From Gammaproteobacteria bacterium UBA7449 (GTDB lineage Bacteria; Pseudomonadota; Gammaproteobacteria; Pseudomonadales; Pseudohongiellaceae), in contig DLPV01000040.1 in NCBI GenBank assembly GCA_002477465.1, positions 1 through 31,831 on the forward strand: 31,831 nt of DNA. The letters run 5' to 3'. The notes below the pieces were generated by a model. That model was not told the origin of the DNA and searched no databases. It was given only the letters and a program-made list of their open reading frames with translations. This document shows, piece by piece, positions 8,948 to 17,030 of the stretch. A program made the translations under genes and the position numbers. Numbering within the stretch: the stretch's first letter is position 1; the number at the start of each line of letters is the position of its first letter.

Positions 8948-9979
8948 ATGGTGCTGCCACGTATTGCAATCAATGGTTTCGGTCGTATTGGGCGCACCAT
9001 CATGCGCATTGCCAAGCAGCGTCAGCATTACGATGTGGTGGCGATAAATGATCTGGCCAGCCCGGAGCAACTCGCCTACGCGTTCAAGTATGACAGCATT
9101 CACGGCACCTTTGATGGTGAAGTCAAAGTGGATGGTAGAAACATGGAGATCGCCGGCGATCCATTCGTGGTGCTGAACGAACAAGATCCGGCGCAGCTGC
9201 CCTGGGCTGAACTCGGCATCGATTACGTGGTCGAAAGCTCTGGTGTGTTTCGCAAGCTGGAGGATCTGAACAAACATCTGGAGGCAGGTGCCAAGCGCAT
9301 CATTCTCACTGTGCCCTCCAAGGATCCGCTGGAGGCGACCCTGGTGGCTGGGGTCAATGATCACGTGGTGACGCCGGACTCTCGCATCATCAGTAACGCC
9401 AGCTGCACGACCAACTGCGCGGCGCCACTGGTGAAAGTGTTGCATGAAGCGTTTGGTATTCGACGTGGTTTGCTGACCACCGTGCATGCCTACACCTCCG
9501 ATCAACGTTTGATTGACTCGCCCCATAAAGATCCGCGCCGCTCGCGCAATGCCGCAACCAATATCGTTCCGACGTCCACTGGCGCGGCCCGGGCCATTGG
9601 CCTGGTCATTCCGGAACTGGCCGGCAAGCTGGATGGCATGGCCATGCGGGTGCCGGTGCCAGACGGCAGTCTGGTGGACCTCACCGTCGAAGTAGACAAG
9701 TCCACCGATTTGGCTGGCATCAACGCCGCCGTGGCTGCGGCAGCAGCGGGCGAGCTAAAGGACATTCTTGCTTACTCTGAGGAAGCCATCGTTAGCAGCG
9801 ACATCATCGGTAACTCCCATTCCAGCATCTTCGATGCGCCTCTCACCCAGGTCATCGAAGGCAACCTGCTGAAGGTGATCAGCTGGTATGACAACGAATG
9901 GGGCTACAGCACGCGGGTTGAAGAGTTGATCGGTCGCCTCGCAAGCATGGATGGGCTGCAGTCCAGCGGCAGCAGTTAG
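8948..9979 (+). CDS. gap: glyceraldehyde-3-phosphate dehydrogenase, type I
   Basis: A 343-residue cytosolic glycolytic enzyme oxidising glyceraldehyde 3-phosphate with phosphate and NAD. Visible are INGFGRIGR (8-16), Asp35 after the second strand (INDLA), which favours NAD over NADP, the catalytic Cys153 in ASCTTNC, His180 in TTVHAYTSDQ, and the C-terminal SWYDNEWGYS. Nothing essential is missing. GAGAGG lies about seven bases before the ATG. The gene is not next to pgk or other glycolytic genes; downstream are remnants of a thiamine-diphosphate enzyme and an aldehyde dehydrogenase that may once have been co-transcribed with it. Confidence 0.97.
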   Translation: MVLPRIAINGFGRIGRTIMRIAKQRQHYDVVAINDLASPEQLAYAFKYDSIHGTFDGEVKVDGRNMEIAGDPFVVLNEQDPAQLPWAELGIDYVVESSGVFRKLEDLNKHLEAGAKRIILTVPSKDPLEATLVAGVNDHVVTPDSRIISNASCTTNCAAPLVKVLHEAFGIRRGLLTTVHAYTSDQRLIDSPHKDPRRSRNAATNIVPTSTGAARAIGLVIPELAGKLDGMAMRVPVPDGSLVDLTVEVDKSTDLAGINAAVAAAAAGELKDILAYSEEAIVSSDIIGNSHSSIFDAPLTQVIEGNLLKVISWYDNEWGYSTRVEELIGRLASMDGLQSSGSS

Positions 9980-9997
9980 GTCGCCTCGCAACTATGA

Positions 9998-10256
9998 GGC
10001 TGGGAGCTAAATACCTGTCTGAATTCAAATGGCTTCGCCTCCATGGGTACAGCTGTTCCCGAAGCTGCCCAGCTTGGACATACAAACCTACAGCAATCAG
10101 GGCCTGATCAAATGGCGCCAGAACAAGAAGTCCAACCGCGATGGATTTGTGGACTTTAACAATCCGGACTTTGTAAAGTACGCTGAGAGCTTTGGGGCCA
10201 TGGGCAACCAGGTGTGTCCTGTCTGGACTACGCAAAACGATATAGAGGGGAGTCAG
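9998..10256 (+). pseudogene. remnant of a thiamine-diphosphate enzyme (acetolactate-synthase-like)
   Basis: Two pieces of the C-terminal cofactor domain survive in different frames. In the frame of 10022, NSNGFASMGTAVPEA matches the conserved block that precedes the GDG cofactor motif. From 10086 in the next frame, TYSNQGLIKWRQNKK followed by FVDFNNPDFVKYAESFG matches the block after it. The GDG...N metal/cofactor motif between them is deleted, and the whole N-terminal two-thirds is absent. The second piece runs in frame straight into the aldehyde dehydrogenase remnant, with no stop between. This is non-functional as an enzyme. The exact family (acetolactate synthase versus another ThDP decarboxylase) cannot be settled from 70 residues. 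Confidence 0.75.
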
Positions 10257-11040
10257 GTGGAAGAATTTAATGTCATGGTGCCGGGAGCAAAAGCTACGGG
10301 TCGCGTCGAGGTGACTTCGCCATTTGATGGCAAAGTCGTTGGCAGTGTGCCCACCATCGATGCCGCAGGTGCTGAGCGGGCGCTGCAAAATGCGGATGTG
10401 TTGTTTCGAGACCGCAGCTGCTGACCTTGAAACTATGTTGCTTCTGCTGGTGAAGGGTGGCTTCTACCATGCTGGGCAAGTCTGCGTGTCCGTGCAGCGC
10501 GTCTACGCCGAGGCGGCCATAGCCGAGGAACTTGCGCAGCGTATGGCGACTATGGCAAAGACGCTTAAGGTGGGCGATCCAGCCGATCCGGAAACAGATC
10601 GCGTGGCCGAATGGGTGGACGAGGTTGTGGCCGCCGGTGCCAAACTGCTTTGCGGCGGCCACAAAATTTCCGCTGCGCTCAATGCGCCCACGGTGTTATT
10701 GAATCCACCCGATGACATTACCATTAGTCAGAATGAGGTATTCGGGCCGCTGGTGTGCGTCTACAGTTATGACACCATTGAAGAGGCAATAAGTCGGGCC
10801 AATGCCCTGCCATTCTCTTTCCAGGCATCTGTGATGACCCGTAGTATCGACAAGGCGCTAGTAGCCTACAAGCATCTTAATGCAGCTGCCGTCATGGTAA
10901 ACGACCACACTGCGTTCCGGGTTGACTGGATGCCTTTCGCCGGATTGAAGCAATCGGGCTAGGGTGTGGGCCGTATTCCTTATACTTATGACGATATGCA
11001 GGTTGAGAAAATGCTGGTGATGAAATCAGAGAGTCTCTAG
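10257..11040 (+). pseudogene. aldehyde dehydrogenase remnant with large internal deletion
   Basis: A decayed NAD(P)-dependent aldehyde dehydrogenase. A GTG at 10257 behind GAGGGG opens the frame; VEVTSPFDGKVVGSVPT and ALQNADVLFRDR are the family N-terminus. Near 10405-10420 the homology jumps about 200 residues and one frame to ADLETMLLLLVKGGFYHAG, which carries the catalytic cysteine in GQVCVSVQ. A second small deletion follows (ADPETDRVAEWVD lacks the usual EVGPLI stretch). EVFGPLVCVY, NDHTAFRVDWMPFAGLKQSG are intact, then TAG at 10960-10962 replaces one codon before GVGRIPYTYDDMQVEKMLVM and a final TAG at 11040. So it has a frameshift, two deletions and a nonsense codon. The substrate class resembles lactaldehyde/succinate-semialdehyde-type enzymes. 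Confidence 0.88.
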
Positions 11041-11108
11041 CGAGGCCTCGCTCCGTCGCTGCAATACCTGGCATTGCCAGACCTTTTTTACGTCGCTCGG
11101 AATCACGT

Positions 11109-11600
11109 CTACGCTGGCGGGCCTAACGGGCTCTCTGCGCATCCTGTTCTTTCTACAGTCCAGCTCAGATTGGTTAGCAGCCAGCGCTCATCGCGTTTGA
11201 TGAGCTGGAATGAGTCGATGCCGCAGTGGGAGAATTCGCCGTTAACGTGAAAATCGTAGGGTGCCCAAAACACGGCGATGTCGCGCTGAATCAGCACCGT
11301 GGGATCCCAATAGCGTTCCAGTAAGGCTGGCCCATCGCTGCTCAGGTTATTTAACAGTTGGGTATAGTTCTGGATGCGAATTCTCTGATCACCGCCTGTA
11401 TTTATCGACGTGGAAATATTGAGCGACCCTTGCACTGAAATGCTTGCCAGCAGCTGGCGGTTACGTTCGGCCAGTGCAGTAAAGAATTGATCCACAGTGT
11501 TGAGAATGGCCTCTTCGTCTGCCGTGGATTGTGCGAAAGCCGGTTTGCTGATCAACAGAAGTATTAAAACAAGGGTTTTGAGCAGAGTGTGAGTTTGCAT
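11109..11600 (-). CDS. exported NTF2/SnoaL-like protein
   Basis: A 163-residue protein with a clear signal peptide (residues 1-23, ending AFA-Q). The mature part, DEEAILNTVDQFFTALAERN... then a WDPTVLIQRDIAVFWAPYDFHVNG strand pair and SFQLIKRDERWLLTNLSWTVE, has the pattern of the DUF4440/SnoaL-like cone-shaped NTF2 fold: two helices then a curved sheet whose final strands have the xWxI pattern. No catalytic residues can be assigned. CGGAG lies nine bases before the ATG. It faces the esterase across a 170-base divergent region and converges on the aldehyde dehydrogenase remnant. Beyond its end, GCGAGGCCTCGC at 11040-11051 is a perfect 12-base palindrome. Confidence 0.75.
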   Translation of the reverse strand: MQTHTLLKTLVLILLLISKPAFAQSTADEEAILNTVDQFFTALAERNRQLLASISVQGSLNISTSINTGGDQRIRIQNYTQLLNNLSSDGPALLERYWDPTVLIQRDIAVFWAPYDFHVNGEFSHCGIDSFQLIKRDERWLLTNLSWTVERTGCAESPLGPPA

Positions 11601-11770
11601 AAATTTTCTCCGGGCATGGATGGCGGCACTAAATTTCCTGATAGCAATTGGATTGTTTTCTCGAGGTGCGATTTGATCCCAAGTTAAATAGCCTTCGCAA
11701 GATACTATCGCCGGCGGAAAAGTGCTATAAAGCTAAGCCTGCAAGTGTATTGATAAGAACTCTTCCATCC
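11601..11770. promoter_or_regulatory. divergent promoter region, NTF2-like gene / esterase operon
   Basis: These 170 bases separate divergent starts and should carry the promoter of the esterase-PhyH-ABC operon. The rightward frame is open from 11648, but the region before 11771 has no signal peptide and no ribosome site, so I treat it as leader. No confident promoter boxes are visible. Confidence 0.35.
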
Positions 11771-12772
11771 ATGTTGCGCCGCTTTTTTTGGCAATCCTTT
11801 CTGGTTTCCTATCTGTGTTCTCTGGCAGCGGTTTCTGCTCAGAAGCTGGAGCTCAGTCCGGCCGAGATTCCGCCGGGTCTGAGCACCGTTGAATTCTTCA
11901 GCTCAGCGGTCAATCGCACAATGAAGTTCGATATCGTCTTGCCCCAGGACTACGAGACTTCGACTCAGCGCTACCCCGTGCTCTATTTGCTACATGGCTA
12001 TATGCAGAACTACACCATCTGGGGTCGCAATCTTGCCGCCAGTTTCTATGCCCGCAATCTGGACGATTTGATCCTGGTGCTGCCGGATGGGGGTAATAGC
12101 TGGTACGTGAACTATGCCAGCAATGAGGCAGGGCAGCTGAATAATTGGGAAGATCACATCATCGAGGATGTCATTCGTCATGTTGACGAAAATTTTCGCA
12201 CCGAAGCTCGACGAGAAGGTCGAGCCATTGCCGGGCTGTCTATGGGCGGATTTGGTGCGTTTGCCCTCGGTTTGCGCCATCCGCAGATGTTTATATCCAT
12301 CGGCAGCACCAGTGGCGCGCTGAGTTACGCGCGCACCGAGGCGGCGCGAATCGAGGCGGGTGTCGAAGATGCTCCAGCTCAGCGCAACCCGGAAAATCAG
12401 GCGCGGTTTGAACAGGCCGATGCCTTTATCGCCGAGATTGTTGCCATACCAGGGTTCAGCACACAGGAAGAGCGAACTCCTTTGGGTAAAGCCTTCGACA
12501 CGGTGGAGCAGGCTAAAGCCTATGATCCCTTTGAAACCATTTACAATGTGCCGAAGAGCCAGATGCCACACATTTATCTGGACTCCGGTACCGAGGACGG
12601 ATTGATTCAGGAGGCGCGAGAGCTGGTGCAACTCTTGATGGTGAACAACGTACCGTTTGATTATATGCAGAGCAGGGGGCAACACAATTCAGAGTACTGG
12701 CGCCGCTCCATTGGACACATGATGACTATTCAGCATGAAGTTATGCAGCGCGCCCTGGGAAACCGACCATGA
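11771..12772 (+). CDS. exported esterase of the esterase D / feruloyl esterase-like family
   Basis: A 333-residue alpha/beta hydrolase. The chosen ATG starts a signal peptide (residues 1-23, ...AAVSA-Q); the same frame is open for 41 codons upstream but that stretch does not look secretory. The hydrolase shows the oxyanion motif LLHGY (74-77), the nucleophile elbow GLSMGG with Ser157, an acid in DSGTEDGL (Asp276) and His305 in GQHNSEYW. The LPQDYETSTQRYPVLYLLHG opening is characteristic of putative esterases related to esterase D and the xylanase-associated feruloyl esterases. A periplasmic carboxylester substrate is likely. Its stop overlaps the next start (ATGA at 12769-12772), so the PhyH gene is translationally coupled to it. 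Confidence 0.88.
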   Translation: MLRRFFWQSFLVSYLCSLAAVSAQKLELSPAEIPPGLSTVEFFSSAVNRTMKFDIVLPQDYETSTQRYPVLYLLHGYMQNYTIWGRNLAASFYARNLDDLILVLPDGGNSWYVNYASNEAGQLNNWEDHIIEDVIRHVDENFRTEARREGRAIAGLSMGGFGAFALGLRHPQMFISIGSTSGALSYARTEAARIEAGVEDAPAQRNPENQARFEQADAFIAEIVAIPGFSTQEERTPLGKAFDTVEQAKAYDPFETIYNVPKSQMPHIYLDSGTEDGLIQEARELVQLLMVNNVPFDYMQSRGQHNSEYWRRSIGHMMTIQHEVMQRALGNRP

Positions 12773-13611
12773 GCACCGAGGAAACCAAAGCGCTGAGTTC
12801 CCAGCAAATTGAATCCTTCGCTGAGCGCGGCGTGCTGAAACTGGACCTGGGGGTCTCTGCGGATTTTCTAAATAACATCGTCGAACAGGTACAGCCACTC
12901 TATGAGCCTTCGCATCAGCAAAACCCGCTGCTGGCCACCAGGGTTCAGGATGCCTGGAAGCAGCTTGATAGCGTGCGACAGCTCGCAGTGCATGCGAAAG
13001 TGCTGACTGCGCTTGAACAACTTTTGGGTCGCAAACCGCTGCCGTTTCAGACCCTCAATTTTCCGGTGGGCACCTCACAGTATCCCCATTCCGATTCAAT
13101 TCACTTCAATACGGTCCCGGCCGGTTATATGGTGGGCGTATGGGTTGCGCTGGAGGACATCGATGCCGAGAACGGACCGCTGATCTACTACCCCGGAAGC
13201 CACAAGCTGCCTTACTACTCCATGCAGGACCTGGGGTTGGAACCGGGTTACCCCCAATATCAAGCCTACGAGCGGCGGATTCAGGACGTAATTGCGGAAC
13301 ATGGATTGCAGCCTGAGCTGGGCTTGGCCAGGCAAGGTGAGGCTATTATCTGGCACGCCAATCTGCTGCACGGCGGTGCTGCCCGCAAAGACGTAAATCG
13401 TAGTCGGCATTCCCAGGTTACCCACTACTTCTTCGAGGGCTGTGAGTACTACACGCCAATGGAAAGCGATCAAGCTAAACGCAAGAGAAGAAAACCATTC
13501 TGGATTCCGAAGACCTCGGATTTTCAGCTGCCGCCTGAACCCTGGGAGCGACCCTTGCCGGTTCGCGCACTGCGGAAAGTGCTGCGTGGACTGGGTTTGG
13601 CTGACGAATAG
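12769..13611 (+). CDS. phytanoyl-CoA dioxygenase (PhyH) family oxygenase
   Basis: A 280-residue Fe(II)/2-oxoglutarate oxygenase. The iron triad is complete: His107 and Asp109 in PHSDSIHF, and His201 in NLLHGG; Arg211 or Arg213 in NRSRHSQ is placed to bind 2-oxoglutarate. ALEDIDAENGPLIYYPGSHKLP is the family's hallmark block. PhyH proteins hydroxylate fatty acyl or secondary-metabolite substrates; nothing here identifies the substrate. There is no signal peptide, so it is cytosolic, unlike the exported esterase whose stop it overlaps by four bases. The ABC ATPase begins eight bases after its stop, which makes a coupled operon. The C-terminus is basic. Confidence 0.9.
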   Translation: MSTEETKALSSQQIESFAERGVLKLDLGVSADFLNNIVEQVQPLYEPSHQQNPLLATRVQDAWKQLDSVRQLAVHAKVLTALEQLLGRKPLPFQTLNFPVGTSQYPHSDSIHFNTVPAGYMVGVWVALEDIDAENGPLIYYPGSHKLPYYSMQDLGLEPGYPQYQAYERRIQDVIAEHGLQPELGLARQGEAIIWHANLLHGGAARKDVNRSRHSQVTHYFFEGCEYYTPMESDQAKRKRRKPFWIPKTSDFQLPPEPWERPLPVRALRKVLRGLGLADE

Positions 13612-13619
13612 CGGCTGCG

Positions 13620-15146
13620 ATGACGACAAGAGAAATGCTGATATCCTCACTACTCCAGGTTTCTGATGCGCTATGTCGGATCAATCGTCAGGCGCTGCTG
13701 CGGGTACCCCAGTTTTCTGTCAAGCCCGGCGAGCACTGGTGCTTGTTTGGACGTAACGGCGCCGGCAAGTCGGTATTGGCGGCGCTGCTTGCTGGCAAGC
13801 GGGTAGAGTCTGGCAGCTATGTGGCTTACCGGGACGGCTTTGAACCGGCGCGGGATATTCTGCTGGTGTCATTTGAGGAACAGCAGCGGCTGTGGCAGCG
13901 GGACAATCGGCTCGATATGAGCGAGTACAGTGATCGCGCTCAGGATAGCGGTACCCTGGTGCGGGAGTTGCTGCACTCTGGTCTGGAGGCCGATGCTGAG
14001 GCACCGCCTGAGACCGAGATGATTATTGAACAGCTGGCGCTGCAGCCGCTGTTGGAAAAAGGTATTCGCTTCCTGTCATCCGGTCAGATCAGGCGAGCTT
14101 TGATTGCGCGCGCCCTGGTTGCCGCAGTCGGCAAGCCAAATAAACTGGTGGTGCTGGATGACCCGTTGGAGAGTATTGATAAAGACTCCAGGCAGCGCAT
14201 CAGTGGGTGTATCGATACCCTGCGCAGCTCGGGTTTTAGCAGCCTGTTATTGTGTCGCCGGCAGCAGGATATATTGCCCGGCACGACCCATATCGGTTTG
14301 ATGATAGACCTTGAGCTGCGGATACAGGGAACTGCCAGAGATGTATTGAAGGATGCAGTTTTTCAAGCTCATGTAAATAAGGTGCCAAGGCTCCCAGAAT
14401 TATTACCTGGTGTAAATCTGAAAGATGCGTCTGCAGATGCCAGTGAGGAGGTGCTGATAGAGCTGGAGCAGGTGCAGGCCAACTATGGCGAGCAGCTGGT
14501 GTTGGAGGCGGTAAGTTGGCGCATGACCTCGGCCAATCACACGCTGATCGAGGGGCCAAACGGCTGTGGTAAGTCCACCTTATTGAGCCTTATCAATGGT
14601 GAGAATCATATGGCCTATGGCCAGCATGTGCGTCTGTTTGGCAAGCAGCGAGGTAGCGGTGAATCGGTCTGGGAAGTAAAGGCCAGGTTTGGTGTGGTCT
14701 CCAACGAACTGCACAATAAGTATGTAAAAGGTTGGAAAGTGTTGGACGTGGTGGTGAGTGGCTTCTATGACTCCGTGGGCTTGTATGATGACAGCGGCGC
14801 CACGGAGTGGGCGGCAGCGCGCGCCTGGCTTGCCTGTGTGGAGCTGGCCGAGGCGGAAGCCAGTTACTATCATGAATTGTCTTTTGGTCAGCAGCGCCTG
14901 GTGCTATTGGCCCGCGCTATGGTGAAGAATCCATTGCTGCTGGTACTGGATGAGCCTTGCGTGGGCCTGGATGATTATCACCGCAAAATGATTCTGGGCA
15001 TTCTTGACCTGGTGGCGAGCCAGACTCGCACCCGGCTCATCTATGTTAGCCACGTCAGCGAAGAATGGCCGGCATGCATCAACCAGCGCCTGGAGTTTGT
15101 TCCCGCCAGTGCGACGACCCACACGCTCGTGCAGCGTGCGTGCTAA
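13620..15146 (+). CDS. ModF-like protein with two ABC ATPase domains
   Basis: A 508-residue protein of two fused ABC nucleotide-binding domains and no membrane segment. Domain 1 has Walker A GRNGAGKS (44-51), signature LSSGQ (152-156) and Walker B VVLDDP (177-182), where Asp replaces the catalytic Glu. Domain 2 has GPNGCGKS (312-319), LSFGQQR (420-426) and LVLDEP (441-446), all canonical. Length and the KYVKGWKVLDVVVSGFYDSVGLY block fit ModF (about 490 residues in E. coli), an ATPase linked by location to molybdate transport whose role is unclear. No modABC gene, permease or binding protein is visible here. Ribosome-site signal is weak, consistent with coupling to the PhyH gene. Confidence 0.88.
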   Translation: MTTREMLISSLLQVSDALCRINRQALLRVPQFSVKPGEHWCLFGRNGAGKSVLAALLAGKRVESGSYVAYRDGFEPARDILLVSFEEQQRLWQRDNRLDMSEYSDRAQDSGTLVRELLHSGLEADAEAPPETEMIIEQLALQPLLEKGIRFLSSGQIRRALIARALVAAVGKPNKLVVLDDPLESIDKDSRQRISGCIDTLRSSGFSSLLLCRRQQDILPGTTHIGLMIDLELRIQGTARDVLKDAVFQAHVNKVPRLPELLPGVNLKDASADASEEVLIELEQVQANYGEQLVLEAVSWRMTSANHTLIEGPNGCGKSTLLSLINGENHMAYGQHVRLFGKQRGSGESVWEVKARFGVVSNELHNKYVKGWKVLDVVVSGFYDSVGLYDDSGATEWAAARAWLACVELAEAEASYYHELSFGQQRLVLLARAMVKNPLLLVLDEPCVGLDDYHRKMILGILDLVASQTRTRLIYVSHVSEEWPACINQRLEFVPASATTHTLVQRAC

Positions 15147-15193
15147 CAGCCGGCTTGATTGTTTGGCTAGGGTTTCGGCTAGCAATTTGGTAG

Positions 15194-15751
15194 CTAGTTG
15201 AGTCTTGTCAGCGCGATGTTGGCGGCGCCCATATTATTGCCATAGAAACCAAAGGTATCATTGACGTACAGCGTGAGTTCGCCGCTGCAGTTGACGGTAA
15301 AGCGATAACTGCGGCTGTCTTCATCGTAGCTGAGGTCAGACACCCCGAGCAGACTTTCTCTGGGGCAACGCGATTGCCTGATCATCAGTTCGAACCACTG
15401 ATGCGAGCGGGAACTGCGGGTTGCGCCGAGCAGGGCAACTGGCATTAGCTCGTTAGAAAATCCTCTCTCGTTCAGTGCCTCCTGGTTTTCGTTCTCTGCG
15501 ATGTAGCTATCTGCCCAGTTACTGAGGATGGTGATGCTCAAGCGGTACTCACTGCCGCCCACCAGGCCAATATCGGTCTCAAAGCTGGAATCAGAAGTAA
15601 AGAAAAACACGTTCTGAGACTCGCCGCCGGCGAGGGTCATGGCTGGTTCATCATCACCGAGCAAGTGAATACCGGGCAGCTTGCAGCCTGCAAGCAGAGT
15701 CGCCAGGGTCATCATGCAAGTCATTCGGGGCAGGTAACGATTAAAGATCAC
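15194..15751 (-). CDS. lipoprotein of unknown function, jelly-roll-like C-terminus
   Basis: A 185-residue protein with lipoprotein signal and lipobox LLAGC (Cys23). I do not recognise the family. The mature part is beta-rich. The C-terminal stretch GELTLYVNDTFGFYGNNMGAANI resembles the final strand pair of galactose-binding-like or PA-IL-like jelly rolls, where an N-D...Y-NN-G pattern occurs, so carbohydrate binding is possible but unproven. Two cysteines (in SRCPRES and TVNCSGE) could form a disulphide. It converges on the ModF-like gene with a 47-base gap. Confidence 0.7.
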   Translation of the reverse strand: MIFNRYLPRMTCMMTLATLLAGCKLPGIHLLGDDEPAMTLAGGESQNVFFFTSDSSFETDIGLVGGSEYRLSITILSNWADSYIAENENQEALNERGFSNELMPVALLGATRSSRSHQWFELMIRQSRCPRESLLGVSDLSYDEDSRSYRFTVNCSGELTLYVNDTFGFYGNNMGAANIALTRLN

Positions 15752-15819
15752 CAGGCAATTCCTCGATGGCTAGCATTTTGAGAGCCATCACTCTATTGGT
15801 GGCTGCGCGGCATTGATAG

Positions 15820-15860
15820 AAAGAAGGCAGAGTCGGTTATCGCATTTGTATTTCCTGTAC
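15820..15860 (+). repeat. imperfect direct repeat, left copy
   Basis: A 41-base sequence beginning AAAGAAGGCAGAGTCGGTTA that recurs at 16863-16903 with eight mismatches (33 of 41 identical, no gaps). The two copies flank the FkbM methyltransferase gene in the same orientation. The remainder of 15752-16028 shows no gene. Confidence 0.65.
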
Positions 15861-16028
15861 TCAGCAAAATACTGCATTTTTGATGAAGAGCTAAGCTGGC
15901 GATAACTCCTTGGAATGGGTCTAGCCACAGGCACTCCTTAAATAGCTATTAGTGCCCTTGTTTGTGGTCAATTCCATGCTCCAGCCCCCAAACTTGTTCT
16001 CGAAACGAAGCTGTGGCCTACTCTCCAC

Positions 16029-16781
16029 ATGTTCACGAACTGGCGATTTATACGACACGCACGCAAACTGGCTGCGGGCAGAGATCGCGACGAGATTGCC
16101 TGGGCTTGTGCGCAGCTCAAGGAAGGGGACCTCGCAATTGATGTCGGCGCACATCGTGGTGCCTATACCTGGTGGTTTCGGCAGAAGGTCGGCCCGACAG
16201 GGCGTGTGATTGCATTCGAACCTCAGGCCAAATTGGCAGCAAGTATAGGAACAACGCTGAGAAAGCTCGGTTTCGACAATGTTGAAATCGTGCCTAGCGG
16301 GGTTTCTGTCAGAGCCGGTGTTCATACTTTGCGCGTGCCGCATAACAGCAAAGGTTATTCTTCAGGCGCTACCTTCGAAGAGAAAGCAATCGGAGGCAGG
16401 GTTGATAAGCGCAGTACGGATGTTATTTCGCTAGACGAGTTTTTTGCAGCTAGCAGTCATCGTCTTGCCCTGCTAAAAATTGATGTGGAGGGGCATGAAC
16501 TGGAAGCGCTGCGCGGCGCAGAACAATTGCTCCGGGAATTCCATCCAGCCATCCTGCTCGAGGCCGAAGCCAGACACCGGGCAGAAGGCACGGTCAAGCC
16601 TGTATTTGATTACCTTCTAGAGCTGGGTTATGAGGGACAGTATTTCAGTGGCGGAGAAATGCTTCCACTCTCCGATTTCGACCCGGCCCGTGACCAGTGT
16701 TCTGAGGGGCCAAGATTTTGGGAATCGCCCTCTTATTGCAACAATTTTGCGTTCGTACACTCTGGGTCGGAATCAAATTAG
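16029..16781 (+). CDS. FkbM family SAM-dependent methyltransferase
   Basis: A 250-residue methyltransferase of the FkbM family, which usually O-methylates sugars, polysaccharide or polyketide hydroxyls. SAM-binding motifs are AIDVGAHRGAYT (36-47) and VIAFEPQ (60-66); the FkbM-specific LLKIDVEGHELEALRGAE block follows at about 150-170. The C-terminal LELGYEGQYFSGGEMLPL part fits too. No signal peptide or membrane segment. The ribosome site is poor. The gene stands alone between two copies of an imperfect 41-base repeat, with no glycosyltransferase or other polysaccharide gene nearby, which is unusual for this family. Confidence 0.9.
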   Translation: MFTNWRFIRHARKLAAGRDRDEIAWACAQLKEGDLAIDVGAHRGAYTWWFRQKVGPTGRVIAFEPQAKLAASIGTTLRKLGFDNVEIVPSGVSVRAGVHTLRVPHNSKGYSSGATFEEKAIGGRVDKRSTDVISLDEFFAASSHRLALLKIDVEGHELEALRGAEQLLREFHPAILLEAEARHRAEGTVKPVFDYLLELGYEGQYFSGGEMLPLSDFDPARDQCSEGPRFWESPSYCNNFAFVHSGSESN

Positions 16782-16862
16782 GATGTTTGGAAAGGCTTGC
16801 TGAATTTCGCGGCGTTTTTAGTCGGATATATCCTGTTGCGGACCAGGAATTCAGGAAGCTCT

Positions 16863-16903
16863 AAAGACGGCAAGGTCGGTTATTGCGTTTATACTTCCTT
16901 TAC
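16863..16903 (+). repeat. imperfect direct repeat, right copy
   Basis: Second copy of the 41-base repeat, beginning AAAGACGGCAAGGTCGGTTA. Differences from the left copy are eight substitutions, six of them transitions. The rest of 16782-17030 contains no gene I can support; the GST promoter should lie here. Confidence 0.65.
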
Positions 16904-17030
16904 CCTCATTAGTCACTGCGTCAGGATCTGATACACTGGAATCGAAAGAGCGAGACGATTCAGGCATGATGAATTTCATGTCTATTCAGCAAATAAACCA
17001 AAGCCAGCCAATGAATTGGAAGCCCACATT

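Noticed and set aside
8918..9526. 202-codon leftward open frame opposite gap
   Set aside because: Antisense shadow of GAPDH; high GC at third positions keeps the reverse frame open.
11990..12685. 231-codon leftward open frame opposite the esterase
   Set aside because: Antisense to a clear alpha/beta hydrolase with full catalytic triad; its own translation has no family pattern.
15921..16343. 140-codon leftward open frame overlapping the repeat-flanked methyltransferase
   Set aside because: It is the reverse of the SAM-binding region of FkbM, which is better supported.
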